Positions 11,287 through 21,909 of a DNA stretch of 64,000 bases are shown here, one piece after another. The position numbers and the translations under genes were made by a program. A model generated the notes under the pieces. It saw only the letters and a list, made by a program, of their open reading frames with translations. It ran no database searches and had not been told where the DNA came from. The stretch comes from Collybiopsis luxurians FD-317 M1. Taxonomy: Eukaryota > Basidiomycota > Agaricomycetes > Agaricales > Omphalotaceae. Position 1 is the stretch's first letter; each line of letters begins with the position of its first letter. The stretch covers positions 1,601,500 through 1,665,499 of the forward strand of contig KN834749.1 in the NCBI GenBank assembly GCA_000827265.1, written 5' to 3'.

Positions 11287-12307
11287 ATGCCCGTAGAACA
11301 AAAATCTGACAAGATTATCTTGAAACACCCCAAGGTACGCACTGTGATTGTTTTGCTCTTTACAGTACTGTACATGACCTGGGACACTTAGGGCTCTAGT
11401 GCTGAATTGTTACTATACGGAGCCACCGTAATTTCCTGGAAGGCAGGCGATAAGCGCAGTCCCCAGCCGCAGGAGCGGCTTTTTGTGTCGTCTAAAGCTG
11501 CGCTGGATGGGTCCAAGCCAGTACGCGGTGGTATTCCCGTCATCTTCCCATGTTTCGGGGCTCCTACGCATCCTGATCATACGCGCTTGGCTCAGCATGG
11601 CTTTGCACGGAGCGAAATTTGGACATGGGACGGAATCGTAATGGATAATGAAGCTGGAGTGTCAGTTAGATTGAGTAAGTGGCGTTTCTTGCTTGTGTAG
11701 CCATTGCAACCCATACAGAATGTCCACAGTTCTCGAGCCAACTCCAAAGATAATAGACATCTACAAAAAGCCGTTCCATCTGAGTTACGTTGTCACCCTC
11801 TCAGAACATCAGCTCAGCACCGATTTGCACGTCAAGAACACTTCTATCTCTACAGATCTCCCTCCGGATCTCCTTGAATTCCAGGCCCTTTTCCACAACT
11901 ACATCCGTGCCCCAGCTAAGGACGTACTCATTCATCCGCTGCAAAATTTGAAGTATTTCGATAAGGCGGACTCGAGCTTCCAAGGGCTGAAGACCGAGAC
12001 ACGAGCTGGAGTAGACGTTCGAAAATACACCGATTCGGTCTATGAAGATGCGCCGCAGAACTATGAGGTCACTTGGCCTGGAGGAGGAATCGCGATCCGG
12101 AGTACTCATCTCAAAGATGTCGTAGTGTGGAATCCGCAAGCAGAGGCTGGCAGCAAAATTGGAGACATGGAAGATGGTGGATGGGAGCGATATGTGTGCT
12201 TGGAACCGGGATATGTTCGGGGATTCGAAAAGTTGGAACCAGGAAAGACATGGATTGGACAACAAGTTTTGTCGGTGATTCACGAAGAAAGAAGAATTAA
12301 TCTTTGA
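11287..12307 (+). CDS. Glucose-6-phosphate 1-epimerase (YMR099C type)
   Basis: Interconverts the alpha and beta anomers of hexose-6-phosphate in the cytosol. Exons 11287-11334, 11392-11674, 11730-12307 give 302 residues, matching the family's ~300. Family features seen in order: LYGATVISWKAGDKR, the RGGIPVIFPCFGAP substrate loop, TRLAQHGFARSEIW with the catalytic His, and a C-terminal VVVWNPQ...WERYVCLEPGYV with the conserved acidic residue. The first intron acceptor was chosen so that GSSAELLLYGA follows MPVEQKSDKIILKHPK in frame. Confidence 0.93.
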
Positions 12308-12481
12308 GAAGCAGTTGAATTGTACATACTACAAAGTGTAACATAGTACAGTACTCGACAGACCAAGCATATATTTGAGCGCTTGATGAACAACACCTCT
12401 TAAACTCAAACCATCACGACCTGCGACGCGTTTATACATATGTTTATTTAACATTTCCTCTTTTCTTTTGTGAATATTGCT

Positions 12482-15400
12482 ATGGACTCTAGTTCGCCTA
12501 ATTTGCGGGTTCAAATTAATCAAATCGACTATACGTTGGCCCCGCCAGGACCTTTGGACAACTCTACTCTCCCAACGGTACCTGTCTTGCGAGTTTATGG
12601 GCCTTCAGAAACCGGAAGAAAAACATGTGTACATATCCACCAAGTTTATCCTTATTTTTTCGTTGAATATCTGGGAGCGCTGAAAGCCAGTCACGGTGAG
12701 CAAATTGTACACCAATAATGCCTGCTTCTGAATTCAGCGCATTAGTGAGAAACTATACTTCGAAACTCAGGCGCTCCCTAAATCATGCTATCGCTTTCTC
12801 TCTCCGAAAAGATCCCAATTCTTCGAAAGCACGATACATTCGCGCTATAATCTTGGTCAAAGGCGTACACTTCTACGGTTTCCATTCTTCCTACTCCCCA
12901 TTTCTCAAGATCCTGGTCACCGACCCAGCTCTTGTCTCGCGTATAGTAACTATGATGCAGAATGGAAGTGTGATGGGCACGCGCTTTCGCATTTACGAAA
13001 GCCATCTAAATTATACATTGCAATTTCTATCCGATTTCGGGCTATATGGCTGCGGTTGGCTTGAGCTAGATCATGTCCTTCAGCGAGGCGGAGAAGAGGA
13101 GCCTTTTGAATCCTCCAAAGGTATTCACCACCCTCCAGTCCCTGTCTCTCCCCATTTTCGACAATCACGAATGTCCTTGGAAGTTGATACAGCTGCTCAC
13201 CAAATTTTGAACAGGCGAACGCTTGTGGCACGTGAATGGCATCATAAACTCGAGATCCCCGTCCCCCCTCTCCCCAATGATCCCCTTGTTCCCAGCGTCC
13301 GCGAGCTCTGGGAAGATGAGCGTGAACGAAGACGCGCACGGGGACTTAATCCATCTCCAGAAATGCCTGTTGACCTCAGCGAATCATCCAGAGGAGTGGG
13401 GGGCGGATGGGTAGCTGAAGCCAGATACTGGGACGACATCCGTCACCGTATAGAACAAGAACGGACATACATGCCTTCCAGTAGTGATGACGCCCAGAGT
13501 TGGGAAGGTGCGGTTATGACAACCTTCGAAAGCATTGAAGCGCTATGGGAAGACGAATATAAGACTTGGAAACCGCGCAAAGCTGACCATAATCAACTTC
13601 ATTCGGAATTGATGGATAATAAGAGCAGGATCGCCGGGGATGATCAGCTAGATGACGAGGTCAATGTAGATGTTGACACCTCGTTTCTTGCGGTGGAGGA
13701 TATACAAGCGGAGGAGATAGGAGATGTAGATGAAAACTTAGTCCGACCTTTTGATGATACGCCATTTGAACATAGCCAGGCGGAAGCTGAAGATGAGTTT
13801 GAGAATGGCTATGATATTGATGCTATACCACCGCACGACAGCCGATCGCCAGGGTCAGAAGAAGATGAGGATATCGAATTACCAGAGTAAAAGTCTGATT
13901 AGCTTGTATTGTTCATTTACTAATGTCTCCACAGTAGTAATCCCTTCCTCCAAGATAATCTCGGTGGGAATATCATCGAATTCCAGTTAAAGAGGTAACA
14001 TCATATATGACTTCACTTTTCAGGCATAAGCTAAATTATTGTTCGCAGGTCAACTCGGACAGCGTTGTCCGACGATTCTGACGATGGGTAAGTAAACTCC
14101 TTGCAAGTGAAGCATGCGATTTCCGACGTAATGGTCTGCCCAGCACTGAAAGAGGGTCGCCGACTCCATCAAGGTGAGTTCATAACTCTTTTCCAACGCT
14201 CTAGTTAATATTATGCTTAGAAGAAAATCTGACCTGCGTGACATAGACGTGGCGAGGACAAAAGCCTCTTCTGGTGATTTCCTTCCAATGTTGGTCTTTG
14301 CGTATGCGTCTTGAGGACACGTTCTAATCGCTATGCAGTCCATTGGAGCGTCAAGACAATGGTGCCACTGCTATGAGGACTCTTCCGGAAGCTTTCTCAA
14401 GGCCCGAGGCGCCATCCACGCATATAATGCTAACGGCAGTCAGATCTCAAACGATCTGGTCTCGCGAAAAAGTTCTTCATCCTGGTAGCTACAGATATCT
14501 TTACTCCATTACCCCGCCGTCCAGCTCTCAGCTTCTGAATACTCTTGAGGAATTTGGACTGCCAAGTCGAATCTACCGAGCGCCGTATTACTCTGACGCA
14601 AGGGATGCTCCTCTCAGACCCCGAGAATACGCAGGCTTACTGTACGATCTGAAAGGCGGGGAAGGAATCTCGAATCTCGATAACTGGGTGTCAGAATTCC
14701 AAGGGACCGATATCGGAAGCAGCCTCATTTTCGGTGCGGAAGTCGACTCAGATATAGGTGGCTGGGAATATGCTGGATCTCCTCCGAGTATCGACGAAGT
14801 TCGAAAGTGGCTTCGGTCGCCAGAAGCGCAAAACAAGTCAGTAGAACATCATGATATCTCTTCTCGGTCACAAGCAAGTCATCTTAAGTATGTGCGAGAA
14901 ATTTGCATAACTCATTTCGCACAGATCCGGGGCCCTACTCAAATGAACAGGTATGGGCTTAAAGCGTCGCCGATTAAGATAACCGGTGCCTCTCGTGAAA
15001 AGCAAGATATGAGTATAATGTCCCTGGAAATCTTTGGTAAGTCGCAGATAAATGATTCTGTTTGCCTAAGTTGATTCGATTCTCCCAGCGCCATCCAGTT
15101 CCGGGAAAATGCCAAATCCGGAAGACAATGGTACGCGATTGACTGCGTTCATGTATAATGTCGTGTAACAGTTTTTCAGAGTTAGCTGCGGTGTTCTATT
15201 CATTACAAATGCTCGATAACGAGCCTCCCATTCATTACGTGGCCTGTATTGACTCCATTCAAATTAGTGAAGCGAGGTTTCCCGGCTTAGCGCTCGACGT
15301 TTTCTCTTCCGAGTTGGATTTGATCAACTCAATGGTAGACACTATTATCGACGGGGATCCAGACATTCTAGTTGGATGGGATGTTCAAAATTCGTCTTGG

Positions 15401-18328
15401 GGCTACCTCGCAGCTAGAGCGAGTTCGTATGGTAACTTCTTGATGATGTCCCTGATATAATCTTTCACCTAACAACGATTTTTAGGCCTCGAGTTCGAGG
15501 AACTGATTGCGCGCGCACCTCCTCGACACTCTTCAGGGAGCAACCTCCAGTGGGAGGCTAGACATACCACAACTTTGAAAGTTGCCGGGCGCCATGTTTT
15601 CAATCTGTGGCGAATAATGCGCTCTGAACAAACCCTCAATATATACACTTTTGAAAATGTGGTTTTCCACGTACTTGGCCAAAGGTAAATGCAGTTCCAG
15701 AATGCTGATTGCGTTTTCTCAGCCCGCAAAATTTTAGAGTTCCCAAGTACAGTCCGTCGACACTGTCACGTTGGTACCGTAGTGATTCTCCTGCACACAT
15801 GGCCGCCCTATTGCGTTACTATAGCAGGCGCACAACCCTGAATATTGAAATTTTGAATCAATCTGAAGTTGTCACAAAAACGGCGTAAGGTCTTTGATGC
15901 CGGTCCAAGCTCGTATTGACCACCGTGCATAGCGAATTCGCCAGGGTATTCGGCGTGGATTTTTACTCCGTGATAAGTCGTGGATCACAGTTTAAGGTGG
16001 AATCATTCATGTTCCGGATGGCCAAACCGGAAAGTTTTGTCCTTATCTCTCCTAGCAAGGGTGATGTACACATCATCGTTCTATGTCCTCTAATCTGGAG
16101 GAAAATTAATGGATTATACAGGTCGGGAAACAAAATGCGGCAGAATGTATTCCTTTAATTATGGAACCTCAATCGGCACTGTATACGAGTCCGCTTGTGG
16201 TGCTCGACTTTCAAAGTTTGTATCCATCATTGATGATTGCTCAGGTGGGACGACTCTTACCTCTGAGAGGGTACGACTTGACAACCTCGCAGAACATGTG
16301 TTACTCTACCTGCTTAGGTAGAGTGGTAGATTTTCAAGGCCGAAACAAGTTCGGAGTTATCGACTTGGATCGACCTCCCGGGCTCCTGGAAAAACTGAGC
16401 GACCACATCAATGTCGCACCTAATGGAATCATGTTTGTGAAATCAACCGTCCGTAAAGGGCTTCTTCCTCGCATGCTGACAGAGTTGCTGGACACCCGCG
16501 TCATGGTAAAGCAGGCTATGAAGGGATATAGACATGACAAGGTCGGTCATTCTGGGTTCAAAAGCTCCTTCCTCTTCGAGATCAACCTATCCCCTGTCTC
16601 TGTTTTCAGGCACTTACAAGAGTTCTCAATGCACGTCAATTGGGGCTCAAGTATATCGCCAATGTCACTTACGGATACACCAGCGCGAGTTTCTCTGGTA
16701 GAATGCCCGCAGTGGAGATGGCAGACAGTATTGTACAGAGTGGTCGAGAAACATTGGAGAAGGTAGGCGTAAATTTGCATCGAGAAGTCGAAATAACCCA
16801 TGTTTCAGGCGATAGCTCTAATTCATGCCACTAGGAAATGGGGTGCTGAGGTACTATCGAGGATCGTTGGCAAATTGATTTTGTTTGACCGGTGCAATTA
16901 GGTTGTATACGGTGATACTGATAGCATCTTTATGTGAGTAGTAAACTCACGTCCTTAGCGCAAGGCTCATATTCCATGAAAGCTATCTGCAAGGCAAAAG
17001 TAGAGAGCAAGCCTTCCGAATCGGACATGAAATCGCTGACGCTGTCACTGCTCTCAATCCGGCTCCAGTAAAGTTGAAGTTTGAAAAGGTTCTAAACTCG
17101 TTCTTCCTGCTCTTTGCATGCTAAATTTGCTCTAGGTCTATCACCCCTGCGTCCTTATGGCCAAGAAACGTTACGTAGGCTTCAAGTATGAACACGTTGA
17201 TGACAAGGAGCCCGTTTTTGAAGCGAAAGGAATTGAGACTGTCCGTAGAGACGGTATTCCAGCCCAACAAAAAATGACTGAAAACTGCTTAAAGTGAACA
17301 CTCCGCAACTGGCATTTTATACTCAATTGACCTGTGTCTGCAGAATTTTATTCCGCACGCAAAATTTGAGTGAAGTCAAGCAGTACTGCTATGAGTCATG
17401 GACAAGATTACTGGAGAACAGAGTACCTGTTCAAGATTTTATCTTTGCCAAGGAAGTAAAAATGGGAACCTACAGGTAGCCAAAGCCATATAACCTCTCT
17501 ACGAAACGCTGATCGTCTGTCTCTGTAGCGACAAAGCCCCTCCCCCACCGGGTGTAGCTGTTGCAGCAAAGAGAACGATTCTTGATCCAGGCGACGAACC
17601 TCAGTATGGCGAACGTGTGCCCTATGTCATCGCTCGAGGGGAACCCGGAGCAAAACTTGTCGATAAAGCCTTGGATCCTCTGGATTTTTTACGCAATCCG
17701 TATGTACCATCAGTATAGAACAGTGATACCGGATTGATTCTTGTATCACAGTCATTCATCGCTCGACGGGGTTTATTATATATCTAGGGTACTGATACCC
17801 CCATTGGAACGAATCTTTAATCTGCTTGGAGCTGACATCCGCCAATGGTATAATGAAATGCCCAAACCTAGACACATAGATGCTGTTTCCCCTAGTAAAG
17901 CAGGGGGCGCTCAAGTCATCGAGTTGGATCAATACAACATCAATGAGCATTTTGATCGGTCTGAATGCCTCATATGCGGAAGTTTTGCTCTGCAGGGTAC
18001 AATTCTTCCTCTATTTCTTGTCTTTGACATTGTTTGTTGATTTTTCTCAGGTTTATGTGCTGAATGTTGGAGACAGCCGCAACCGACAATCTCAGGTCTC
18101 TTGAATCGACTTCGATTCAACGAACAGCGTTTAGTCGATGCTCATCGAATATGCTCCTCATGTGCAGGTACTGGATTGGAAGAGGCTGCAGAGTGCCAAT
18201 CTCTGGACTGTTCTTGGCTATATGCCCGGAAAAAGGCAGAAGCTAGAACGGAATTTCTTGGTATTCTGCATGAACTGGTACAAGAACTGGTAGAAGAGAG
18301 CGATGTAGCGCAAAAAGTGCGGGAGTAG
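12482..18328 (+). CDS. REV3: DNA polymerase zeta catalytic subunit
   Basis: Translesion B-family polymerase that extends from lesions and mismatches, causing most damage-induced mutation. It has 23 coding exons: 12482-12695, 12746-13886, 13935-13994, 14049-14087, 14144-14173, 14221-14301, 14339-15036, 15089-15130, 15180-15431, 15486-15684, 15738-15884, 15933-16065, 16122-16244, 16293-16541, 16610-16762, 16809-16850, 16902-16933, 16983-17088, 17136-17293, 17344-17475, 17529-17699, 17752-17996, 18051-18328 (about 1574 residues). Seen: N-terminal domain (HQVYPYFFVEYL, VKGVHFYGFHSSYSPF), inactive exonuclease-like region, motif A VVLDFQSLYPS, motif C GDTDSIF, MAKKRYVGFKYE, and two C-terminal Cys clusters (CLIC/CAEC and CSSC with C-x5-C). 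The second cluster is the 4Fe-4S module that recruits accessory subunits in this family. Motif B reads AQNMCYSTCLGR rather than the usual AYNYCYSTCLGR. The exon 6/7 junction relies on a 37-nt intron and is the least certain part. The stop codon is only 29 nt from the opposing AGTRAP-like stop. Confidence 0.95.
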
Positions 18329-18357
18329 GTTCAATATTAAGTCGGTAATAACTAGAG

Positions 18358-19128
18358 CTAAACAGTTTGATACGCCGCTGGAGCGGTAGGAGCAGGAGGT
18401 GGAGGTGGAGCAGCTGCAGGAGCTGGTTGAGCAGGAACTTCATCATCGACATTCTGATATCCGTCGCGTCCGCTGGTAAAACCACCAGGCATAGACCACA
18501 CTGCATGACGAGAATGATGAGCTTTGCGTTACTTTGAAAAAGCCTGACACACCTGTAGGACCGCTAAAGTCATTTCCACGGACGCCAAGTCCACCAAATT
18601 GGGCACCGCGTTGCCGTGCAGCGACGGCAAAAGCAAAGAAAGTTGGAATCTATTCAAAAATATAAGTAGAGTCACGCTTGCTATGCTGGCAAGTCTCCTA
18701 CTTTAAATATTAAAAGCAGAATGCTCAGAAACTTAACAAAGCCGTGTTGATCATTTCTGATCATCCAAACCACGTCGTAGAAGAATGAAGCACCAAGTAA
18801 AGCAGTAAACTGCAAAACGTTAAAAGCAAGCAAAAAATTAGCCAAGTTATTGACGTACGACCTGTAATGAAAGAAAAGCCTCTGCATTCTCCTGGGCGTA
18901 GACCCCAAAGAGGAAAACGGGTAGATTGTAAGGCGGAACTGCGAAACCTGGGTGAAGATACGTTGAGGAAACTGTCTCGCGAGAGACTGACTAGAAGAGA
19001 CAAACCTGATAGTATAAATGAAAACGCCTTTTTTTCCAGTGATTCAGAAGAGAAAAATGACGCGTGGATGTGCGAAGATATACCGTTGTAAAGAGGACGA
19101 GCTTGGAAGGATCAAGATTCAAGTCCAT
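18358..19128 (-). CDS. AGTRAP-like (angiotensin receptor-associated family) membrane protein
   Basis: 166 residues from six exons: 19128-19084, 19027-19006, 18947-18862, 18809-18702, 18649-18553, 18500-18358. Three or four hydrophobic helices are visible: LVLFTTAFSFILSGFAV, LPVFLFGVYAQ, FTALLGASFFYDVVW, FLSILLLIFKIPTFFAFAVA. The layout matches the AGTRAP family (an xDxVW-type motif after the third helix, a hydrophobic fourth helix, and a soluble tail with GYQNVDD comparable to SAYQTID of the animal protein). The tail ends in a Pro/Ala-rich run. The family acts in receptor and vesicle trafficking in animals; its fungal role is not established. The second exon is only 22 nt. It shares a 95-bp divergent interval with the glyoxalase-type gene. 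Confidence 0.72.
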
Positions 19129-19223
19129 ATCGTGAAAATATAGATGAAAAGAGAGACGGTAGGAGATCACGTGAGTGTACCGGTAGGATTATTTTCTTGA
19201 AGTTGCAATTTAGAACCCTCTCC

Positions 19224-20236
19224 ATGGCTGTCCCATCTACTAAATGCTTGGACCATATCGTTCATTTGAGCCCTCCCGGGAAACTCGTCGAGACTGTGGA
19301 AGAGTTCCGAAAGATTGGATTCACGTTGGTGGTGCACATCGTCCATCTCTGTTACGTGCCTTATGAACCTACTGCAGTGTTCTTCCCGGGGGACAGCATA
19401 CAGGGGGACTCACTGGAAACTCCTTGGTGGTAAGCTAGATAATCAGTGTCATCAGCCAAGATTTACTGTTTGAAGGTTCTGAGCGATAGCATATACGTGG
19501 AACTTATCTCGTTTGTCAAGCCCGTGGATGCCTACCCCCCGGGAAGTCCAGAGAGACTGGCACGCGAAAATCATCCCTGGGCGGTGAAGGAACCTGGTTG
19601 GATAGATTATGCGTTTTTAGGAAATGGTTCAGAGAGCGTTCTCATTTCCGAAATAATCAACAATCGCGCAAAGGCCCAAGGAGATGATGCTCTCTATGAC
19701 CGTGAAACTCCTGGAGGAAGAACTCGTCCAGACGGTCGAGTTCTCAAATGGCTCATTACACCCCCCAAAAGACCAGCACAAGGTACAGATCGTAGGCTAC
19801 CTTTGCCGTTTTTCTGCGGAGATGTAACCCCTCGCGATCTGCGAGTATGTAATTCTTTATTCCCCTCTCCATCTACTCAAATACTGCATTTCTAAATCTC
19901 CAGGTACCTGCTGATCCACCCTCCAACACTGACCACCCCTCCACAGCTATAGGGATTGCTTTCGTCCATTTTCAAGCTCCCTCGCACAAGCTTTTCGATG
20001 TATCTCGAAGTCTTGACTATATCGCTGGGAATTCAGGTGTTACCTCGAACGACGCAGAGCGTGAATGGAAACTGGATACCGTTAAAGGAAATCCTGGCCG
20101 CGATTGTCGGCTGCTCCTTTCTATCAGTCAAAAGAATACATTGGGGATTTCCGAGGTCGCATTTCTTGTCCAAAATGATCCACCGACCAAGGTTATACAA
20201 ACATCTTATGCACAACTTCGTTTTGTCACTAAATGA
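19224..20236 (+). CDS. Glyoxalase-3-type (VOC superfamily) protein
   Basis: 284 residues; exons 19224-19324, 19378-19429, 19476-19844, 19904-20236. Seen: LDHIVHLSPPGKL at the start (VOC metal-site His), GFTVLPGGQHTGGLTGN, DSIYVELISFV with the conserved Glu, PPGSPERLARENHPWAV, WIDYAFLGN, RPDGRVLKWLITPP and LPFFCGDVTPR. This is the fungal Glyoxalase_3-like family with a VOC fold; substrates are not known. The first intron uses an unusual GTTGGT donor, chosen because it is the only one that restores the conserved FTVLPGGQH reading. Cytosolic by absence of signal sequence. Confidence 0.85.
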
Positions 20237-20806
20237 GGTGGTTTTTGGAAAGCTGAGGAAAATCATTAAACGATATGTAAATACAATCAAGGAAAGTAAA
20301 ATATACTATGGCAAATGCACAACCAGATTGTTTCAATGAGTCAAGAAAACCGAAAGCTAGACAGCGTAGATCTTCAGAGATGGCCTGTTTTTTATTTTTA
20401 TTTTTACTTAAATCATCGAATTGAGGAATACGCTTCCCATGCTTAGGCTCTAACTCGCTTCTTGAGCCCTCTATGTGCAGCGGTAGATACGCAGTAAGTT
20501 TACAGGGTTCAGCAGTATGACCAGCTTTGACCTCGGGATCGGTAAGACGGTTATTACAAGAGTCCGAGAGAGTGTATATATACATTATCGGTACCGCTAT
20601 CGTTGTGGGCACAGATACATTTACGTTTTACAACAATAATTCATACGGATGGAAGAGACATTGCACTACGATCATAAAATTGTCATCTGAGGCCACAAGT
20701 CGGTCATAAACGTGGAGCTCGGCGAAAATATGTACGAAGCGGCAATGGAAGGACTCGAGATGCATGTCCTAACATTTCACTGGGATGTCGGTTTCCGAGA
20801 GAGAGG
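20237..20806. other. Convergent 3' interval
   Basis: 570 bp between two convergent stops. AT-rich, with a T-rich run near 20389-20409. Short open frames here have no recognisable protein features and I support no gene. Confidence 0.6.
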
Positions 20807-21561
20807 TCATAACCCTTCCACAAACTTGGTTCCACTGCTGAAGGTCTGCGTGGAGAGATTGGACTTCGCAGAATCTCTTCTGTTTCCATTTCCGACATAC
20901 GCAGAGGAAGGCATGCCTGGTGTTGAAAGGGATTCAGGAGATGTAGAACGTGGTATGTCCTGGGCTTCAACCGGAGGTAGATGTTGAACGGAAGCGGGAG
21001 GGGAGTCCGATGAAGCGAACCGATTTGGAATTCCGTGGTAACTATGGGGTTCGAATTGAACAGTCGAGCGAGATTCCGTAGTGGAAATACCAGGAGGACG
21101 GAACGGAAGGTCTATTTCAGGTGAATATGCCATCGTGCTGCCCATGTTCCTTAGCCGTTCATCCTGAGGATCCTCATCCCATTCGTCACCTGCTTGTACC
21201 CAGCCTTCTCTGCCATTCACCTTTCGAGCAGCATTGTATCTAATAGAATCTGCGGCACCGGTGAACATATTCCGCAACGAGCCGAACCAAGATTTGGAGG
21301 GCGTGCTGGATGGATGATAGATATAGGAAGAAGGCGATTTAGTAGCATGCAGATACCGCTGACGACGATTGGCTCGTTCCTCGTCTTCAGAAGCTTCTTG
21401 CCGCAAAAGAAAGAAAGTCGCTGAACATGCCGCAATGATTACAAGTATAAGAGAGACAACAAGTGCGATGAACCCTTATGACGCCGGTTGAAAAACTAGA
21501 ATAGACAATATCAAACATAGAAAATACCGGCAACGGACCCGCCAATCTTCGGTTCTCCCAT
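20807..21561 (-). CDS. Single-pass membrane protein, unknown function
   Basis: 233 residues; exons 21561-21528 and 21474-20807. The short lumenal/extracellular N-terminus MGEPKIGGSVAG runs directly into one strong hydrophobic helix (FIALVVSLILVIIAACSATF). A basic, Glu-rich juxtamembrane stretch and a long hydrophilic, Ser/Pro-rich tail follow. There is no cleavable signal, so a type III (N-out) or signal-anchor topology is inferred. The tail contains a KSWFGSLRNMF segment and an RKVNGREGWVQAGDEWDED stretch that look conserved in character, but I do not recognise the family. Start chosen because MGEPKIGG leads straight into the helix across a normal 53-nt intron. Confidence 0.7.
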
Positions 21562-21909
21562 TATCAAGGCCTCAGAAGGTATACGGATACACCTAGGATT
21601 AGTTGGTCGGTTGAATCTGGTGATATCGAAAGAGCTCAAGCATAAGCACCACAGGGGTGACACAATGCGTGGAAGGCTCTGGCCAAGCCGAAAGAATGAC
21701 TGTCATGTGAACGACTCCAAATCAGGTAATAAATTACACAAGCACGATACCCAGCTTTGGCCAGACACGACAGATCAGGATTAGGGCAGGATACAAGAAT
21801 GGGAAAGATGGATCTGGATACAGAACTTGTGAATTACAGACACGATCATGGCAAAAATACATCGAACAGAAAAATAGACCACTCCATATTACTACAAGTC
21901 TGAGACACC
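21562..21909. other. Intergenic interval between membrane protein and MCL1
   Basis: 348 bp holding the 5' region of the membrane-protein gene and the 3' region of MCL1 (both minus strand). Nothing further recognised. Confidence 0.5.

Noticed and set aside
12426..12431. ACGCGT (MluI/MBF-type box) 51 bp upstream of REV3.
   Set aside because: About ten ACGCGT occur in the window, fewer than expected by chance, and most lie in introns or coding sequence. No support for G1/S control.
14890..14925. A second 37-nt intron candidate in REV3 (GTATGT to CACAG).
   Set aside because: Its removal shifts the frame into a stop; the unspliced reading continues to GPTQMNRYGL.
19956..20339. 127-codon open frame overlapping the glyoxalase-type last exon.
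   Set aside because: Other frame of the same DNA; the spliced frame continues the conserved glyoxalase sequence.
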